Source: Streptomyces sp. NBC_01454
GTDB lineage: Bacteria > Actinomycetota > Actinomycetes > Streptomycetales > Streptomycetaceae
Assembly: GCF_036227565.1 (NCBI RefSeq)
Contig: NZ_CP109460.1
Location: 3,348,001 to 3,412,000, forward strand
Direction of reading: 5' to 3'
Length of the DNA: 64,000 nucleotides
Shown piece after piece: positions 1-8,420 of this stretch. The first letter of the stretch is position 1, and each line of letters starts with the position of its first letter. Below the pieces are notes generated by a model, which saw nothing but the letters and a program-made list of their open reading frames with translations, was not told where the DNA came from and ran no database searches. The translations under genes were made by a program, and so were the position numbers.

Positions 1-231
1 CGTCCAGCTGTAGACGTGCACATCGACCTTGATGCCGGGGTGCTTCTTCTCGAAGCCGCGGGCGAGTTCGTCCCAGTAGTGCCGGGAGCCGTTGGACTTG
101 CCGCTGCCGTAGTCCGCGGCGACCAGCTGGAGCGTGACGTCGCCGCCGGAGCCGCTGCCGCAGCCGGTGAGAGTCACCGTCATGGTGGTGGCGATTGCCG
201 CTGCCGTCAGGCCCAAGTACCGCCGCTGCAC
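1..231 (-). CDS. Extracellular solute(sugar)-binding lipoprotein, N-terminal part
   Basis: Partial gene running off the left edge; only the first 77 codons are present. A GTG start at 231 follows an AGGCGG ribosome-binding site. The N-terminus has a charged start (VQRRY), a hydrophobic stretch and the lipobox LTGC, so this is a lipoprotein anchored outside the membrane. After the Cys come a Gly/Ser linker, LQLVAADYG and ARGFEKKHPGIKVDVHVYSW, typical of the first lobe of family 1 solute-binding proteins of sugar ABC importers. It is divergent from the aminosugar genes, with DasR-like sites between them, which points to an aminosugar or chitooligosaccharide substrate. The substrate is inference; MsiK (15073) would be the likely ATPase. 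Confidence 0.85.
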   Translation of the reverse strand, partial: MQRRYLGLTAAAIATTMTVTLTGCGSGSGGDVTLQLVAADYGSGKSNGSRHYWDELARGFEKKHPGIKVDVHVYSWT

Positions 232-339
232 TGCTGTTCCGCCTTTTGTTCTGTGTTTCCGCGCTTGCCGGGCCGCGGCCCGTCGCCGCGGGGTCTCCCC
301 TCGCGCGGCATGAAGTACGAGTCTCCCCCGAGCCCTTCC

Positions 340-355
340 GGAGGTCTACACCACC
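340..355. promoter_or_regulatory. DasR-like operator (dre), weaker copy
   Basis: GGAGGTCTACACCACC matches the published DasR consensus A(G/C)TGGTCTAGACCA(G/C)T at 12 of 16 positions. It lies about 110 bp upstream of the sugar-binding lipoprotein start and about 100 bp upstream of the ROK kinase start. DasR is the GntR-type repressor of aminosugar genes in Streptomyces. On its own this match is modest; it gains weight from the better copy at 416. Confidence 0.45.
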
Positions 356-415
356 CCCCTCGTTCCCCTTCCGACCCGGCTTCCGGGCGGCTCACCGGGC
401 GCGATCCGTCCGGCG

Positions 416-431
416 AGTGGACTAGACCTTT
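416..431. promoter_or_regulatory. DasR-like operator (dre) upstream of nagK-nagA
   Basis: AGTGGACTAGACCTTT matches the dre consensus at 13 of 16 positions, keeping the GG-CTAGACC core. It ends 27 bp before the GTG start of the ROK kinase, a position suited to repression. The nagKA operon is a known DasR target in S. coelicolor. Confidence 0.65.
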
Positions 432-458
432 CATGCCGGATCGCGCGAAACTGTTCCC

Positions 459-1424
459 GTGAGACACGTCATCGCCCTTGATGTGGGCGGCACCGGAATG
501 AAGGCCGCCCTCGTCGGGGTGGACACCGCGACCTGCGGGGAGGCCTCCGCCGGTGCGCCCCTGCTGCTCCACGAGGCACGGCGCCCCACCGGCCGCGACC
601 GCGGCCCGGACGCGGTCGTCGAGACCATCCTCGGTTTCGCCGCCGAGCTCCGCGCTCTCGGCGCGGCCCGCTACGGCGTCCCCGCCGCGGCCGCCGGCGT
701 CGCGGTGCCCGGCATCGTCGACGAACGGGCCGGCCAGGCCGTCTACGCCTCCAACCTCGGCTGGCGGGACGTCCCGCTGCGGGCGCTGCTGTCCGAGCGG
801 CTCGGCGGGGTGCCGGTCGCCCTGGGCCATGACGTCCGCACCGGCGGGCTGGCCGAGGGCCGCATCGGGGCCGGGCGGGACGCCGACCGGTTCCTGTTCG
901 TCCCGCTGGGCACGGGGATCGCCGGCGCCATCGGCATCGGCGGACGGATCGAGGCCGGCGCGCACGGCGGCGCGGGCGAGATCGGCCACATCGTCGTACG
1001 GCCCGGCGGGCTGGAGTGCGGCTGCGGTCAGCGCGGCTGCCTGGAGACGGTGGCCTCGGCCGCGGCGGTGGGCCGGGACTGGGCGGCCGCCTGCGGGGAT
1101 CCGCTGGCCGGTGCGGCGGACGCGGCCAAGGCCGTGGCGTCCGGCGACGAGCGGGCCCGCGCCGTGTGGCACCGCGCCGTCGACGCCCTCGCCGACGGTC
1201 TGGTCACCGCGCTCACCCTGCTCGACCCGCAGACGCTGATCATCGGCGGCGGGCTCGCCGAGGCCGGCGACACGCTGTTCACCCCGCTGCGGGAAGCCGT
1301 CCGCCGGCGCCTGACGTTCCAGCGGCTCCCCTCGATCGTTCCGGCGGCCCTGGGGGACGCCGCCGGGTGCCTGGGCGCAGGGCTTCTCGCCCGGGATCTT
1401 CTCTCCACGGAGGTAACCGCCTGA
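459..1424 (+). CDS. nagK: ROK-family sugar kinase (N-acetylglucosamine kinase type)
   Basis: 321 residues from a GTG start. The N-terminus IALDVGGTGMKAAL is the ROK phosphate-binding loop. GAGEIGHIVV supplies the catalytic and sugar-binding ExGH region, and CGCGQRGCLET is the zinc-binding CXCGXXGCXE motif of ROK kinases. It would phosphorylate GlcNAc or a related hexose at the 6-position in the cytoplasm. The stop overlaps the ATG of nagA in an ATGA arrangement, so the two are translationally coupled; this supports GlcNAc as substrate and the name nagK. A glucokinase-like role cannot be excluded from sequence alone. Confidence 0.88.
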   Translation: MRHVIALDVGGTGMKAALVGVDTATCGEASAGAPLLLHEARRPTGRDRGPDAVVETILGFAAELRALGAARYGVPAAAAGVAVPGIVDERAGQAVYASNLGWRDVPLRALLSERLGGVPVALGHDVRTGGLAEGRIGAGRDADRFLFVPLGTGIAGAIGIGGRIEAGAHGGAGEIGHIVVRPGGLECGCGQRGCLETVASAAAVGRDWAAACGDPLAGAADAAKAVASGDERARAVWHRAVDALADGLVTALTLLDPQTLIIGGGLAEAGDTLFTPLREAVRRRLTFQRLPSIVPAALGDAAGCLGAGLLARDLLSTEVTA

Positions 1425-2656
1425 TGGCTCAGCAACAGTCCGTGCCGCGGCCCTCGGGCCCCGGGCGCACCGTCCTGGCCGGCGCCCGTATCGCCCGGCC
1501 GTCCGGCATCGTCGAGCGCGGCCGGATCGCCGTCGAGGGCGGCCGGATCGCCGCTGTCCACAGCCGGGACGCCGACCTCGGCCGAGGCGGGTCCCTGGCG
1601 CCGGCCGCAGCCGCCGCCGACACCATGGACCTGTCGGGCCATCTCATCGTCCCCGGCTTCGTGGACATGCACGTCCACGGCGGAGGCGGCGGCTCCTTCT
1701 CGTCGGCCGACCCCGAGGAGTGCCTGACGGCGATCGCCACCCACCGCCGGCACGGCACCACCTCGATGGTCGCCTCCACCGTCACCGGCGAACTGACCGA
1801 TCTCGCCCGGCAGGCCGCGGTGCTCGCCGAGCTGGTCCAGCAGGGCGAGTTGGCCGGTATCCACTTCGAGGGCCCGTTCATCTCCCCGCACCGCTGCGGC
1901 GCCCACCAGCCGGAGCTGCTGCGCGATCCGGACCCGGCCGAGGTCCGCCGGCTCCTCGACGCCGCGCGCGGCACCGCGTCCATGATGACCGTCGCCCCCG
2001 AACTCCCCGGCGGCCTGGACTCCGTCCGCCTACTGGCCGACGCCGGGGTGATCGCCGCCGTCGGCCACACCGACTCCACCTACGACGCCACCCGCCGGGC
2101 CATCGAGGCGGGCGCCACCGTCGCCACCCATCTCTTCAACGCGATGCCCACGCTGGGCCACCGCACGCCCGGCCCGGTCGCCGCGCTCCTGGAGGACGAG
2201 CGGATCACCGTCGAGCTGATCAACGACGGCACCCATCTGCACCCCTCGATCCTCCAGTTGGCGGTCCGGCAGGCGGGCGACGGGCGGGTCGCGTTCATCA
2301 CCGACGCCATGGGCGCGGCCGGGATGAACGACGGGATGTATCCGCTGGGCCCGATGCGGGTCGAGGTCAAGGACGGCGTCGCGCGCATCAGCGAGGGGCC
2401 CACGGCCGGTTCGATCGCCGGCTCCACCCTCACCCTGGACCGCGCCTTCCGGCGCGCCGTCACCGTCGACGGCCTGACGGTCGACCAGGCCGTACAGGCA
2501 CTTTCGGCCACCCCCGCCCGCCTCCTGGGCATCGACGGCCGCACCGGCTCCCTGAGCGACGGCAAGGACGCCGACCTGGTGGTGCTGGACGCGGCCTACG
2601 CCGTGGTGGGGGTCATGCGCCGGGGCGAGTGGCTGGTGCACCCGCAGAAGGGGTGA
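1424..2656 (+). CDS. nagA: N-acetylglucosamine-6-phosphate deacetylase
   Basis: 410 residues; the ATG at 1424 overlaps the nagK stop and follows GGAGG. NagA removes acetate from GlcNAc-6-P to give glucosamine-6-P. The amidohydrolase motifs are clear: GFVDMHVHGGGG (metal-binding HxH), GIHFEGPFIS (metal Glu), VGHTDSTYD, ATHLFNAMP, INDGTHLHP and AFITDAMGAAG (catalytic Asp). The C-terminus carries the usual PARLLGI and GKDADLVVLD beta-sandwich ending. Length is normal for the family. A longer upstream frame exists but would run through nagK and is rejected. Confidence 0.95.
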   Translation: MAQQQSVPRPSGPGRTVLAGARIARPSGIVERGRIAVEGGRIAAVHSRDADLGRGGSLAPAAAAADTMDLSGHLIVPGFVDMHVHGGGGGSFSSADPEECLTAIATHRRHGTTSMVASTVTGELTDLARQAAVLAELVQQGELAGIHFEGPFISPHRCGAHQPELLRDPDPAEVRRLLDAARGTASMMTVAPELPGGLDSVRLLADAGVIAAVGHTDSTYDATRRAIEAGATVATHLFNAMPTLGHRTPGPVAALLEDERITVELINDGTHLHPSILQLAVRQAGDGRVAFITDAMGAAGMNDGMYPLGPMRVEVKDGVARISEGPTAGSIAGSTLTLDRAFRRAVTVDGLTVDQAVQALSATPARLLGIDGRTGSLSDGKDADLVVLDAAYAVVGVMRRGEWLVHPQKG

Positions 2657-2925
2657 CGGCGGGGCCGGTGTTCCTCGGGTGCGGTCCCGTAGCCGGCACG
2701 GCGGGCGCGGCCGGCGTCCCCCGCCCGGTGACCACAGGGCCTCCGGGCGACGGGACATCCGGGTGTCCGGCCGCTCGGGGCCGCCCCGGAGCAGGTCGGC
2801 CGGACCGGGTCTGGGCCAACGGCCACCGGCGATGGCATGATCGCTCGCGCACTTGTCCGTATGCACCGCCGCGCGCGGTCGCCCGACGCCCGGCCGCCCG
2901 GCCATGACTGCCCGGAGGGGCGACC

Positions 2926-3861
2926 ATGATCCTCACGGTCACGCTGAACGCCGCCCTGGACATCACCTACCGCGTTCCCCGGCTCCGCCCGCACACCACG
3001 CACCGGATCACCGAGGTGTCCGAACGCCCCGGCGGCAAGGGCCTGAACGTCGCCCGGGTACTGGCCGCGCTCGGCCACCGCACGGTCGCCACCGGCTTCG
3101 CGGGCGGCGGCACCGGCGAGGCGCTGCGCGCACTGCTCGCGGAGACCGAGGTCACCGACGCCCTGGTCCCCGTCGGCGGCGCCACCCGACGCACCGTCGC
3201 GGTCGCCGACACGGCCACCGGGGACACCACCCAGCTCAACGAGCCGGGCCCGGTCGTCACCCCCGCCGAATGGGACACCTTCCTCGCCACCTACCGCGAA
3301 CTGCTGGGCGAGGCACGGGCGGTGGCACTGTGCGGCAGCCTGCCGCCGGGCGTCCCGGTGGACGTCTACGCCCGGCTCACCCGGGCCGCGCGCAGCGTCG
3401 GCGTCCCGGTCCTGCTGGACACCAGCGGCGAACCGCTGCGCCGGGGCCTGGCCGCCCGCCCCGACCTCGCCAAGCCCAACGCCGAGGAACTCGCCGCCCT
3501 GACCGGCAGCACCGAACCGCTGCGCGCCGCCCGTGACGCCCGCCGCCGCGGCGCCCACGCGGTGGCCGCCTCACTCGGCCCGGCCGGCATGCTCGCCGTC
3601 ACCGCCGGCGGCGCCTGGCAGGCCACCCCGCCCGGCCGCATCGCCGGCAACCCGACCGGCGCCGGCGACTCGGCGGTGGCCGGTCTGCTGTCGGGACTGG
3701 TGGAGGACCTGTCCTGGCCGGAACGGCTGACCCGCGCGGTGGCCCTGTCCGCCGCGACCGTACGCGCCCCGGCGGCGGGCGAGTTCGACGCGGCTACGTA
3801 CGAGGAGCTGCTGCGGACGGTGGAGGTGGCAGCGCCCTCTCCGGAGGGGCGAAGCGCTTGA
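2926..3861 (+). CDS. PfkB-family sugar kinase (1-phosphofructokinase-like)
   Basis: 311 residues with an ATG start after GGAGGGGCGACC. TVTLNAALDITY at the N-terminus and GGKGLNVARVL are the substrate-binding signatures of the FruK/LacC branch of PfkB kinases. NPTGAGDSAVAG near residue 245 holds the anion-hole and catalytic Asp. The reaction is phosphorylation of a sugar phosphate such as fructose-1-P or tagatose-6-P; the exact substrate cannot be read from sequence. Its place after nagK-nagA suggests a role in the sugar-phosphate pool fed by aminosugars. The 269-bp gap leaves room for its own promoter. Confidence 0.85.
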   Translation: MILTVTLNAALDITYRVPRLRPHTTHRITEVSERPGGKGLNVARVLAALGHRTVATGFAGGGTGEALRALLAETEVTDALVPVGGATRRTVAVADTATGDTTQLNEPGPVVTPAEWDTFLATYRELLGEARAVALCGSLPPGVPVDVYARLTRAARSVGVPVLLDTSGEPLRRGLAARPDLAKPNAEELAALTGSTEPLRAARDARRRGAHAVAASLGPAGMLAVTAGGAWQATPPGRIAGNPTGAGDSAVAGLLSGLVEDLSWPERLTRAVALSAATVRAPAAGEFDAATYEELLRTVEVAAPSPEGRSA

Positions 3862-3884
3862 AGTGGCTTCCCTTCAACTGCGCT
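3853..3884 (+). terminator. Possible hairpin terminator of the PfkB gene
   Basis: TTGAAG (3858-3863) pairs with CTTCAA (3872-3877), and flanking AGCG pairs with CGCT. The stem starts inside the stop codon. There is no U-tract, so this is tentative. Confidence 0.35.
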
Positions 3885-3963
3885 GGCCAATATGTCACTT
3901 GTGATGCCACATTTTCGCTGGTTACGTTGCCTTTACCTTGATCATTATCTCTTGGAGGCAAAG

Positions 3964-4332
3964 GTGAGGACCACGAGAAAGCTCGTACGCATCGCGGCGA
4001 CGGGAGTGGCCACTCTCGGGATCGTGGCGGCCATGGGCGCCACCGCGACGACGGCGGGCGCCGTTGCCGCGGAGCAAGCCGGCGTTTGGGCAAAGGACGG
4101 CCATTCCTTCACCATCCGAGCCAATGCCAACACGTCCTCGGCCAAGCTGAAGACCATCAACGACCCTGGGGCAACGGTTGCTTGCACCCACACCCCCTGC
4201 GTGAGGAACAACAACGGCGGTTCCTACACCTGCTGGCGCGGGGGGCCGTCGGACAACGACTGGCTCAAGGTGACGTGGGGCAACAGGTCGGGGTGGGTCG
4301 CCGCTGCCTGCGTGGAGGGCGGCCGCATCTAG
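3964..4332 (+). CDS. Small secreted SH3-like domain protein
   Basis: 122 residues. The GTG start at 3964 follows TTGGAGG. A signal peptide (RTTRKLVR, then a hydrophobic stretch ending near ATTAGAVAA) precedes an 80-residue mature domain. Segments such as FTIRANANTSSAKLKTI and DWLKVTWGNRSGWVAAACV resemble bacterial SH3/KOW-like secreted domains (a turn followed by the GWV strand). Four cysteines (two in CTHTPC, one before WRGG, one near the C-terminus) could form two disulfides outside the cell. Many Streptomyces encode such proteins with no assigned function; cell-wall binding is a guess. Confidence 0.75.
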   Translation: MRTTRKLVRIAATGVATLGIVAAMGATATTAGAVAAEQAGVWAKDGHSFTIRANANTSSAKLKTINDPGATVACTHTPCVRNNNGGSYTCWRGGPSDNDWLKVTWGNRSGWVAAACVEGGRI

Positions 4333-4334
4333 CC

Positions 4335-4355
4335 TGACGAGCCTCCAGCTCGTCA
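4335..4355 (+). terminator. Hairpin terminator after the SH3-like gene
   Basis: TGACGAGC (4335-4342) pairs perfectly with GCTCGTCA (4348-4355) around a 5-nt loop, two bases after the stop codon. No U-tail. Confidence 0.5.
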
Positions 4356-4603
4356 ACCTCTGCACGTCGGTTTGTCGGCCTTTACCCAGAAGCCGCCAGC
4401 GAGGCGGATCGCGCCCCCTGGCGGCGACCGGCGCGGATCGGATCTCCACCCATCAGGGCATGCGATTGCCCGGCTCACAGGGACGTCGTGCGAACGAAGG
4501 GGGTGTGTCCCCGCTCCTGGGCAGATCGCTCGCCCACGCGGCCGACGCGCCTGCCTCGCCGAGCGCCACGGGGGCGGCTGTCACCGGCGGCGCCGGTGGT
4601 CCC

Positions 4604-5509
4604 TCAACTCCTGGCCAGCCAGAGCTTGTCGAGGTTCACATCGCACTGGTTGCCGCTCTCGCAGGACAGCTTGATGGTGTTGGCGCCCTGATTGAGCTGC
4701 ACATAGGACCAGGTCTTGGTCCAGCCCTTGTCCCAGGCGCCCTCCGGGGCGTGGGCGAAGTTCTCCATGTTCACGGGCCGGCTGTCGGGCTTGTCGTTCA
4801 CGGCCATCGTGAGGTTGGCATCCTTGCCGGGTACCCCGTAGCCGACCCAGAGCTTGTACTTGCCGGCCTTCTCGACGTTCACTGTCCAGGTTGCCGCGGC
4901 ACCGGGGGTGTTCATACCCGCCACATACGTCCCGTTGGCCGAGCGGGCGCCCGGGACGTCCTTCGCGGTGCTGGCACCGCCGTCCAGCCGCATGGCGCCC
5001 GCGTCCTCCTTGGGCAGCTCACCCGGCTTGGTCTTACCGGGCTTCTTGCCGCCGGGCTTGACGGAGTCGCCGGCCGTCGGGCCCGACTTGCCGGCCTCGC
5101 TGCCCTTCGAGTCCTTGCCGTTGGTGAGCATCGCGACGCCGATGCCTATGCAGACCACCGCAACCACCGCGACGGCGCCTATCAGCAGGCCGTTGCGGTT
5201 GCGGCGCGGCTCGGGGCCGTCGTGGGCCGGGACGCTGCGCGTGCGGTCGCCGCCGGGCAGCGTCTCCGGCGCGGCGTAGTGGGCGTTCTGCTGCCCGTAC
5301 GTCGTCGGCTGCTGGGGCTGCTGGCCGTACTGGCGCTGGCCGACCGCGCGCACCTGATTGTAGGACGTCCGCGGAATTCCCGGCTGGCGCGTCCCCGCAC
5401 CGGCGCCCGCCGAGCCCGGTGCGCCGCCCTCGCCGCCTTCCGAGCGGTAGAGATAGGCGAACGGGTCGTCGTTCTCCGGCGTGTCCGCGCCGTTGTTGCC
5501 GGCCGTCAT
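4604..5509 (-). CDS. Membrane-anchored carbohydrate-binding-module protein
   Basis: 301 residues, ATG start with GGGAG upstream. Residues 1-105 form a Gln/Tyr/Pro-rich cytoplasmic segment. A single transmembrane helix (about 107-129, LLIGAVAVVAVVCIGIGV) follows, then a Lys/Gly/Pro-rich extracellular linker. The C-terminal 145 residues read like a CBM35/CBM6-type beta-sandwich (MRLDGGASTAKDVPGARSANGTYVAGM, then AGKYKLWVGYG and LNQGANTIKL). It probably displays a glycan-binding domain outside the membrane; the ligand is unknown. No catalytic domain is visible. Two C-terminal cysteines (CESGNQC) could form a disulfide. Confidence 0.75.
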   Translation of the reverse strand: MTAGNNGADTPENDDPFAYLYRSEGGEGGAPGSAGAGAGTRQPGIPRTSYNQVRAVGQRQYGQQPQQPTTYGQQNAHYAAPETLPGGDRTRSVPAHDGPEPRRNRNGLLIGAVAVVAVVCIGIGVAMLTNGKDSKGSEAGKSGPTAGDSVKPGGKKPGKTKPGELPKEDAGAMRLDGGASTAKDVPGARSANGTYVAGMNTPGAAATWTVNVEKAGKYKLWVGYGVPGKDANLTMAVNDKPDSRPVNMENFAHAPEGAWDKGWTKTWSYVQLNQGANTIKLSCESGNQCDVNLDKLWLARS

Positions 5510-5780
5510 TCCGTGTCACTCCCAAGCGATCTGTGCGCGTCTGTCACGCGTCTCAACGCGTTCGCAGGCATCTTCTGCGCGAACTGTCTTTCGGGCCCCC
5601 GGCGGCGCCGCGCCGCATCGGCGCAGCCTACCCCGTCGACACGCCCGCACACCGAGCCCGGAGGGCCACAAGATCGCTACGGAACGGTGAACTGCTGGTG
5701 CGGGGGCCGGAGCGCGGCGGGTGTGAGATACGCAGCATCGGGCGCCGGCGGCTCGCTGCGGGCCCGGTGGAGGCCGCCGC

Positions 5781-7448
5781 TCAGCCCGCGGCCCGCCGGT
5801 TCGCCTTCGAGCGGGAGCGCTTTTCGACGTACATCCGCTGGTCGGCCGACTCCAGCACTTCCTCGGCCGTCATCCCGCAGCTCGCCCAGCCGATGCCGAA
5901 GCTGGCGCCCACCCGCACCGCCCGGCCCTCCACCCTGATCGGCGGGATGATCGCGTTGCGCAGCCGCACCGCGAGGTCCTGGGCGTCGGCCGTGCCGAGG
6001 CCGTCGGCGAGCACCACGAACTCGTCGCCGCCGAGCCGGGCGACCGTGTCGCCGTCCCGGACGCCGCTGGTCAGCCGCCGGGCGACCTCTATCAGCACGG
6101 CGTCGCCGGTGTTGTGCCCGAAGCGGTCGTTGATCGACTTGAAGCCGTCGAGGTCGCAGAAGAGGACCGCGAGCCCCTTGGACCCGTCGTCGGCCGGCCC
6201 GTCCGCGGGGGCGACGAGATGCACATGATGGTCGAACGGTGCCGGAGTGTTGCCCTCGAAGCCGTCGATGCCCTCGAACGGCTCCTTGCCGTCCGCCCGG
6301 AAACCGTGCGGATCGATGCCGAGGCCGCCCGAGGAGGCATAGGCGTCCGCCATCGAGCCCGGCGGCAGCGAGCACAGCCGGGCGCCGAGGCGGGCCCGCA
6401 GCTCGGCGCTGTTGGGCAGCCCGGTCAGCGAATCGTGGCTGGCGCGGTGGGCGAGCTGCAGCTCGTGCCGCTTGCGCTCCTCGATGTCCTCGACGTGGGT
6501 GAGCAGGAACCGGGGGCCATCAGCGGTGTCGGCGACGACGGAGTTGCGCAGCGAGACCCACACATAGGTGCCGTCCCGGCGGGCCAGCCGCAGCTCGGCA
6601 CGGCCACCCTCGGCGGAGGTGCGCAGCAGGGTGCCGATGTCCTCGGGGTGGACGAGGTCGGAGAAGGAGTAGCGGCGCATCCCGGAAGCCGGGCGGCCCA
6701 GCAGCCGGCACAGCGCGTCATTGGTGCGCAGCAGCCGTCCGTGCTGGTCACCGCCCATTTCGGCGACGGCCATCCCGCTCGGCGCGTACTCGAACGCCTG
6801 CCGGAAGCTCTCCTCGCTGGCCCGCAGCGCCTGCTGCTCGCGCTCCAGCCGGACCAGGGCGCGCTGCATGTTCGCCCGCAGCCTGGCGTTGCTGATCGCG
6901 ATCGCGGACTGGAAGGCGTACATCTGCAGGGCTTCCTGCCCCCAGGGACCGGGCCGCCGGCCATTGCGCGGCCGGTCCACGGAGATCACCCCGAGCAGCT
7001 CACCGCCGCCGTTGGCCGCGGTGTACATGGGCGCGAAGAGGCGGTCCATGGAGTGCCACTCGTCGGGGAAGCGGGGCGCGGGTCCGGCCGTGTGCCACTG
7101 GGGCACGTCGTCGTCATCGAGCACCCAGCCCTCGGTGTGCGGGATGAAGATGAGGTCGCCCCAGCGCTCGCCCATCGACAGCCGGCGGTCCCAGGCCGCC
7201 CGGGAGCCGACCCGCCCGGCCATCAGTGCCTCGGCCCCCGCACTGCCGGCGACCGCGGCGACGACGAGATCGCCGTCGGGGCGGACGAGATTGACCGCGG
7301 CCAGCTCGAAGCCGAGCCCGGTGATCGCGCCGTCGGCGACCGTCTGCAGGGTGTCCGCAAGGCTACGTGCGGTATTCAGCTCCGCGACCACTTGATGAAG
7401 CTGCCGCAGGGTCGCAAGGCGGACGTATGGCTCCGACTCGGTCTCCAT
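5781..7448 (-). CDS. cdgB: Diguanylate cyclase CdgB (GAF-PAS-GGDEF)
   Basis: 555 residues from the ATG at 7448, chosen because GGGGAG lies 8 nt upstream; a GTG at 7514 would add 22 residues but has no ribosome-binding site. Order: GAF domain (about 20-180), PAS/PAC (about 220-345, ending THVEDIEERKRHE), then a GGDEF domain. The catalytic motif RLGGDEFVV is intact, so it should make c-di-GMP from two GTP. An RxxD product-inhibition site (RDGD) sits five residues before it. The GGDEF domain has a roughly 60-residue acidic/Gly insertion between DSLTGLPN and VLFCDLDGFK. Architecture and neighbours match S. coelicolor CdgB (SCO4281), a developmental regulator and BldD target. Confidence 0.93.
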   Translation of the reverse strand: METESEPYVRLATLRQLHQVVAELNTARSLADTLQTVADGAITGLGFELAAVNLVRPDGDLVVAAVAGSAGAEALMAGRVGSRAAWDRRLSMGERWGDLIFIPHTEGWVLDDDDVPQWHTAGPAPRFPDEWHSMDRLFAPMYTAANGGGELLGVISVDRPRNGRRPGPWGQEALQMYAFQSAIAISNARLRANMQRALVRLEREQQALRASEESFRQAFEYAPSGMAVAEMGGDQHGRLLRTNDALCRLLGRPASGMRRYSFSDLVHPEDIGTLLRTSAEGGRAELRLARRDGTYVWVSLRNSVVADTADGPRFLLTHVEDIEERKRHELQLAHRASHDSLTGLPNSAELRARLGARLCSLPPGSMADAYASSGGLGIDPHGFRADGKEPFEGIDGFEGNTPAPFDHHVHLVAPADGPADDGSKGLAVLFCDLDGFKSINDRFGHNTGDAVLIEVARRLTSGVRDGDTVARLGGDEFVVLADGLGTADAQDLAVRLRNAIIPPIRVEGRAVRVGASFGIGWASCGMTAEEVLESADQRMYVEKRSRSKANRRAAG

Positions 7449-7539
7449 CGTTCGCTCTCCCCGAGACCTCGACAGCAAACTCCACGATTCTTTGTCGTCC
7501 GATTCCACGCTCACTGAATCACAGTGAGCTGTTCACTCG

Positions 7540-7552
7540 GTACACAGGGTCA
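7540..7552. promoter_or_regulatory. BldD-like box upstream of cdgB
   Basis: GTACACAGGGTCA matches the published BldD consensus TnACnC(A/T)GnGTnA at eight of nine fixed positions, failing only at the first T. It sits about 92 bp upstream of the cdgB ATG. BldD directly represses cdgB in S. coelicolor, so site and gene agree. Confidence 0.7.
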
Positions 7553-7567
7553 ACAATTAGCGCCTGC

Positions 7568-7583
7568 TGTGACTCAAGTCACA
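7568..7583. promoter_or_regulatory. CRP/FNR-type operator in the cdgB upstream region
   Basis: TGTGACTCAAGTCACA is a 7-bp-arm dyad that fits TGTGA-N6-TCACA exactly. It lies 16 bp beyond the BldD-like box, 120 bp upstream of cdgB and about 180 bp upstream of the divergent flavin reductase. Streptomyces has a Crp protein that binds GTG-N6-CAC-type sites. Confidence 0.6.
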
Positions 7584-7761
7584 GACCGTGAGGGACGGTT
7601 GGCGATCTTCCATATAAGCCGCAACGGGAGCGCGCCTTCACCCTTTCTACACTTCCTGAACGCAAATTCCGAGCGTTCCGGGATTCCGTCGTCAGACCTA
7701 GGACGCGAGTGGTCCGGGGGTCCGATGCGCGCCGGGGCGCGCCGAAGTTAGCGTTTATGGC

Positions 7762-8367
7762 GTGTTCACGAAAACCCCAGCCGATTCGACGGCCGCCGGG
7801 CCCGCCACCCCTTCCGCCCCGACCGTCGCCCTCGCCTCCGTGCCGGGCGACGCTCCGATCCCGCATTCTGTTGGGGTGAGTGACGACGAGTTCCGCGCTG
7901 CCCTGTCCCGCCTCGCCGCCGGCGTGGTGCTGATCACCGCCCATGATCCGGACGACGGACCGCAGGGCGAGGACGTCGGCATGACCGCCACCGCCTTCCT
8001 GTCCGTCTCCCTCGACCCGCCCCTCGTGATGGTGAGCGTTCGCAACGATTCACGGATGGACGACCTGCTGGAGCTGCAGCCGTCGTGGGCCGTTTCGGTG
8101 CTGTCGGGGCATCAGCGGCAGATTGCGGGGCGATTCGCGATGAAGGGCCGCATCAGCGACAGACTCCTCTTCAACGACATCCCCTTCATACGGGGCGAAG
8201 CGTCCGGCGCTCCGCTCGTCGAGGGCGCGCTGGCGACCCTGGAATGCCGCACCGAACAGCGGATCGTGGCCGGCGACCACACCCTCGTCATCGCCCGCGT
8301 CCTGACCAGCTCGGTCTCGAACGAGGACGACGGGCCGCTGACGTACTTCCGGGGGAAGTACCGGTAG
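7762..8367 (+). CDS. Flavin reductase family protein
   Basis: 201 residues from a GTG start; an internal GTG at 7876 is a possible alternative that removes the Ala/Pro-rich leader. The core FRAALSRLAAGVVLITA, GMTATAFLSVSLDPPLVMVSV, SVLSGHQRQIAGRFA and LATLECRTEQRIVAGDHTLV follows the flavin-reductase (FMN-binding split barrel) pattern. Such enzymes reduce FMN/FAD with NAD(P)H for a partner monooxygenase, but no partner lies nearby. It is divergent from cdgB. Confidence 0.85.
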   Translation: MFTKTPADSTAAGPATPSAPTVALASVPGDAPIPHSVGVSDDEFRAALSRLAAGVVLITAHDPDDGPQGEDVGMTATAFLSVSLDPPLVMVSVRNDSRMDDLLELQPSWAVSVLSGHQRQIAGRFAMKGRISDRLLFNDIPFIRGEASGAPLVEGALATLECRTEQRIVAGDHTLVIARVLTSSVSNEDDGPLTYFRGKYR

Positions 8368-8420
8368 TTGGGGTGAGGGGGCCAGGGGCGGGTGGCCGCG
8401 GGCGGGACGGGGCCGGACGG

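Noticed and set aside
4460..5938. Plus-strand 492-codon open frame
   Set aside because: Antisense to the carbohydrate-binding-module gene; third-position bias and recognisable domains are on the minus strand.
7449..7514. GTG start of cdgB at 7514
   Set aside because: Adds 22 residues but has no ribosome-binding site, whereas the ATG at 7448 has GGGGAG at good spacing.
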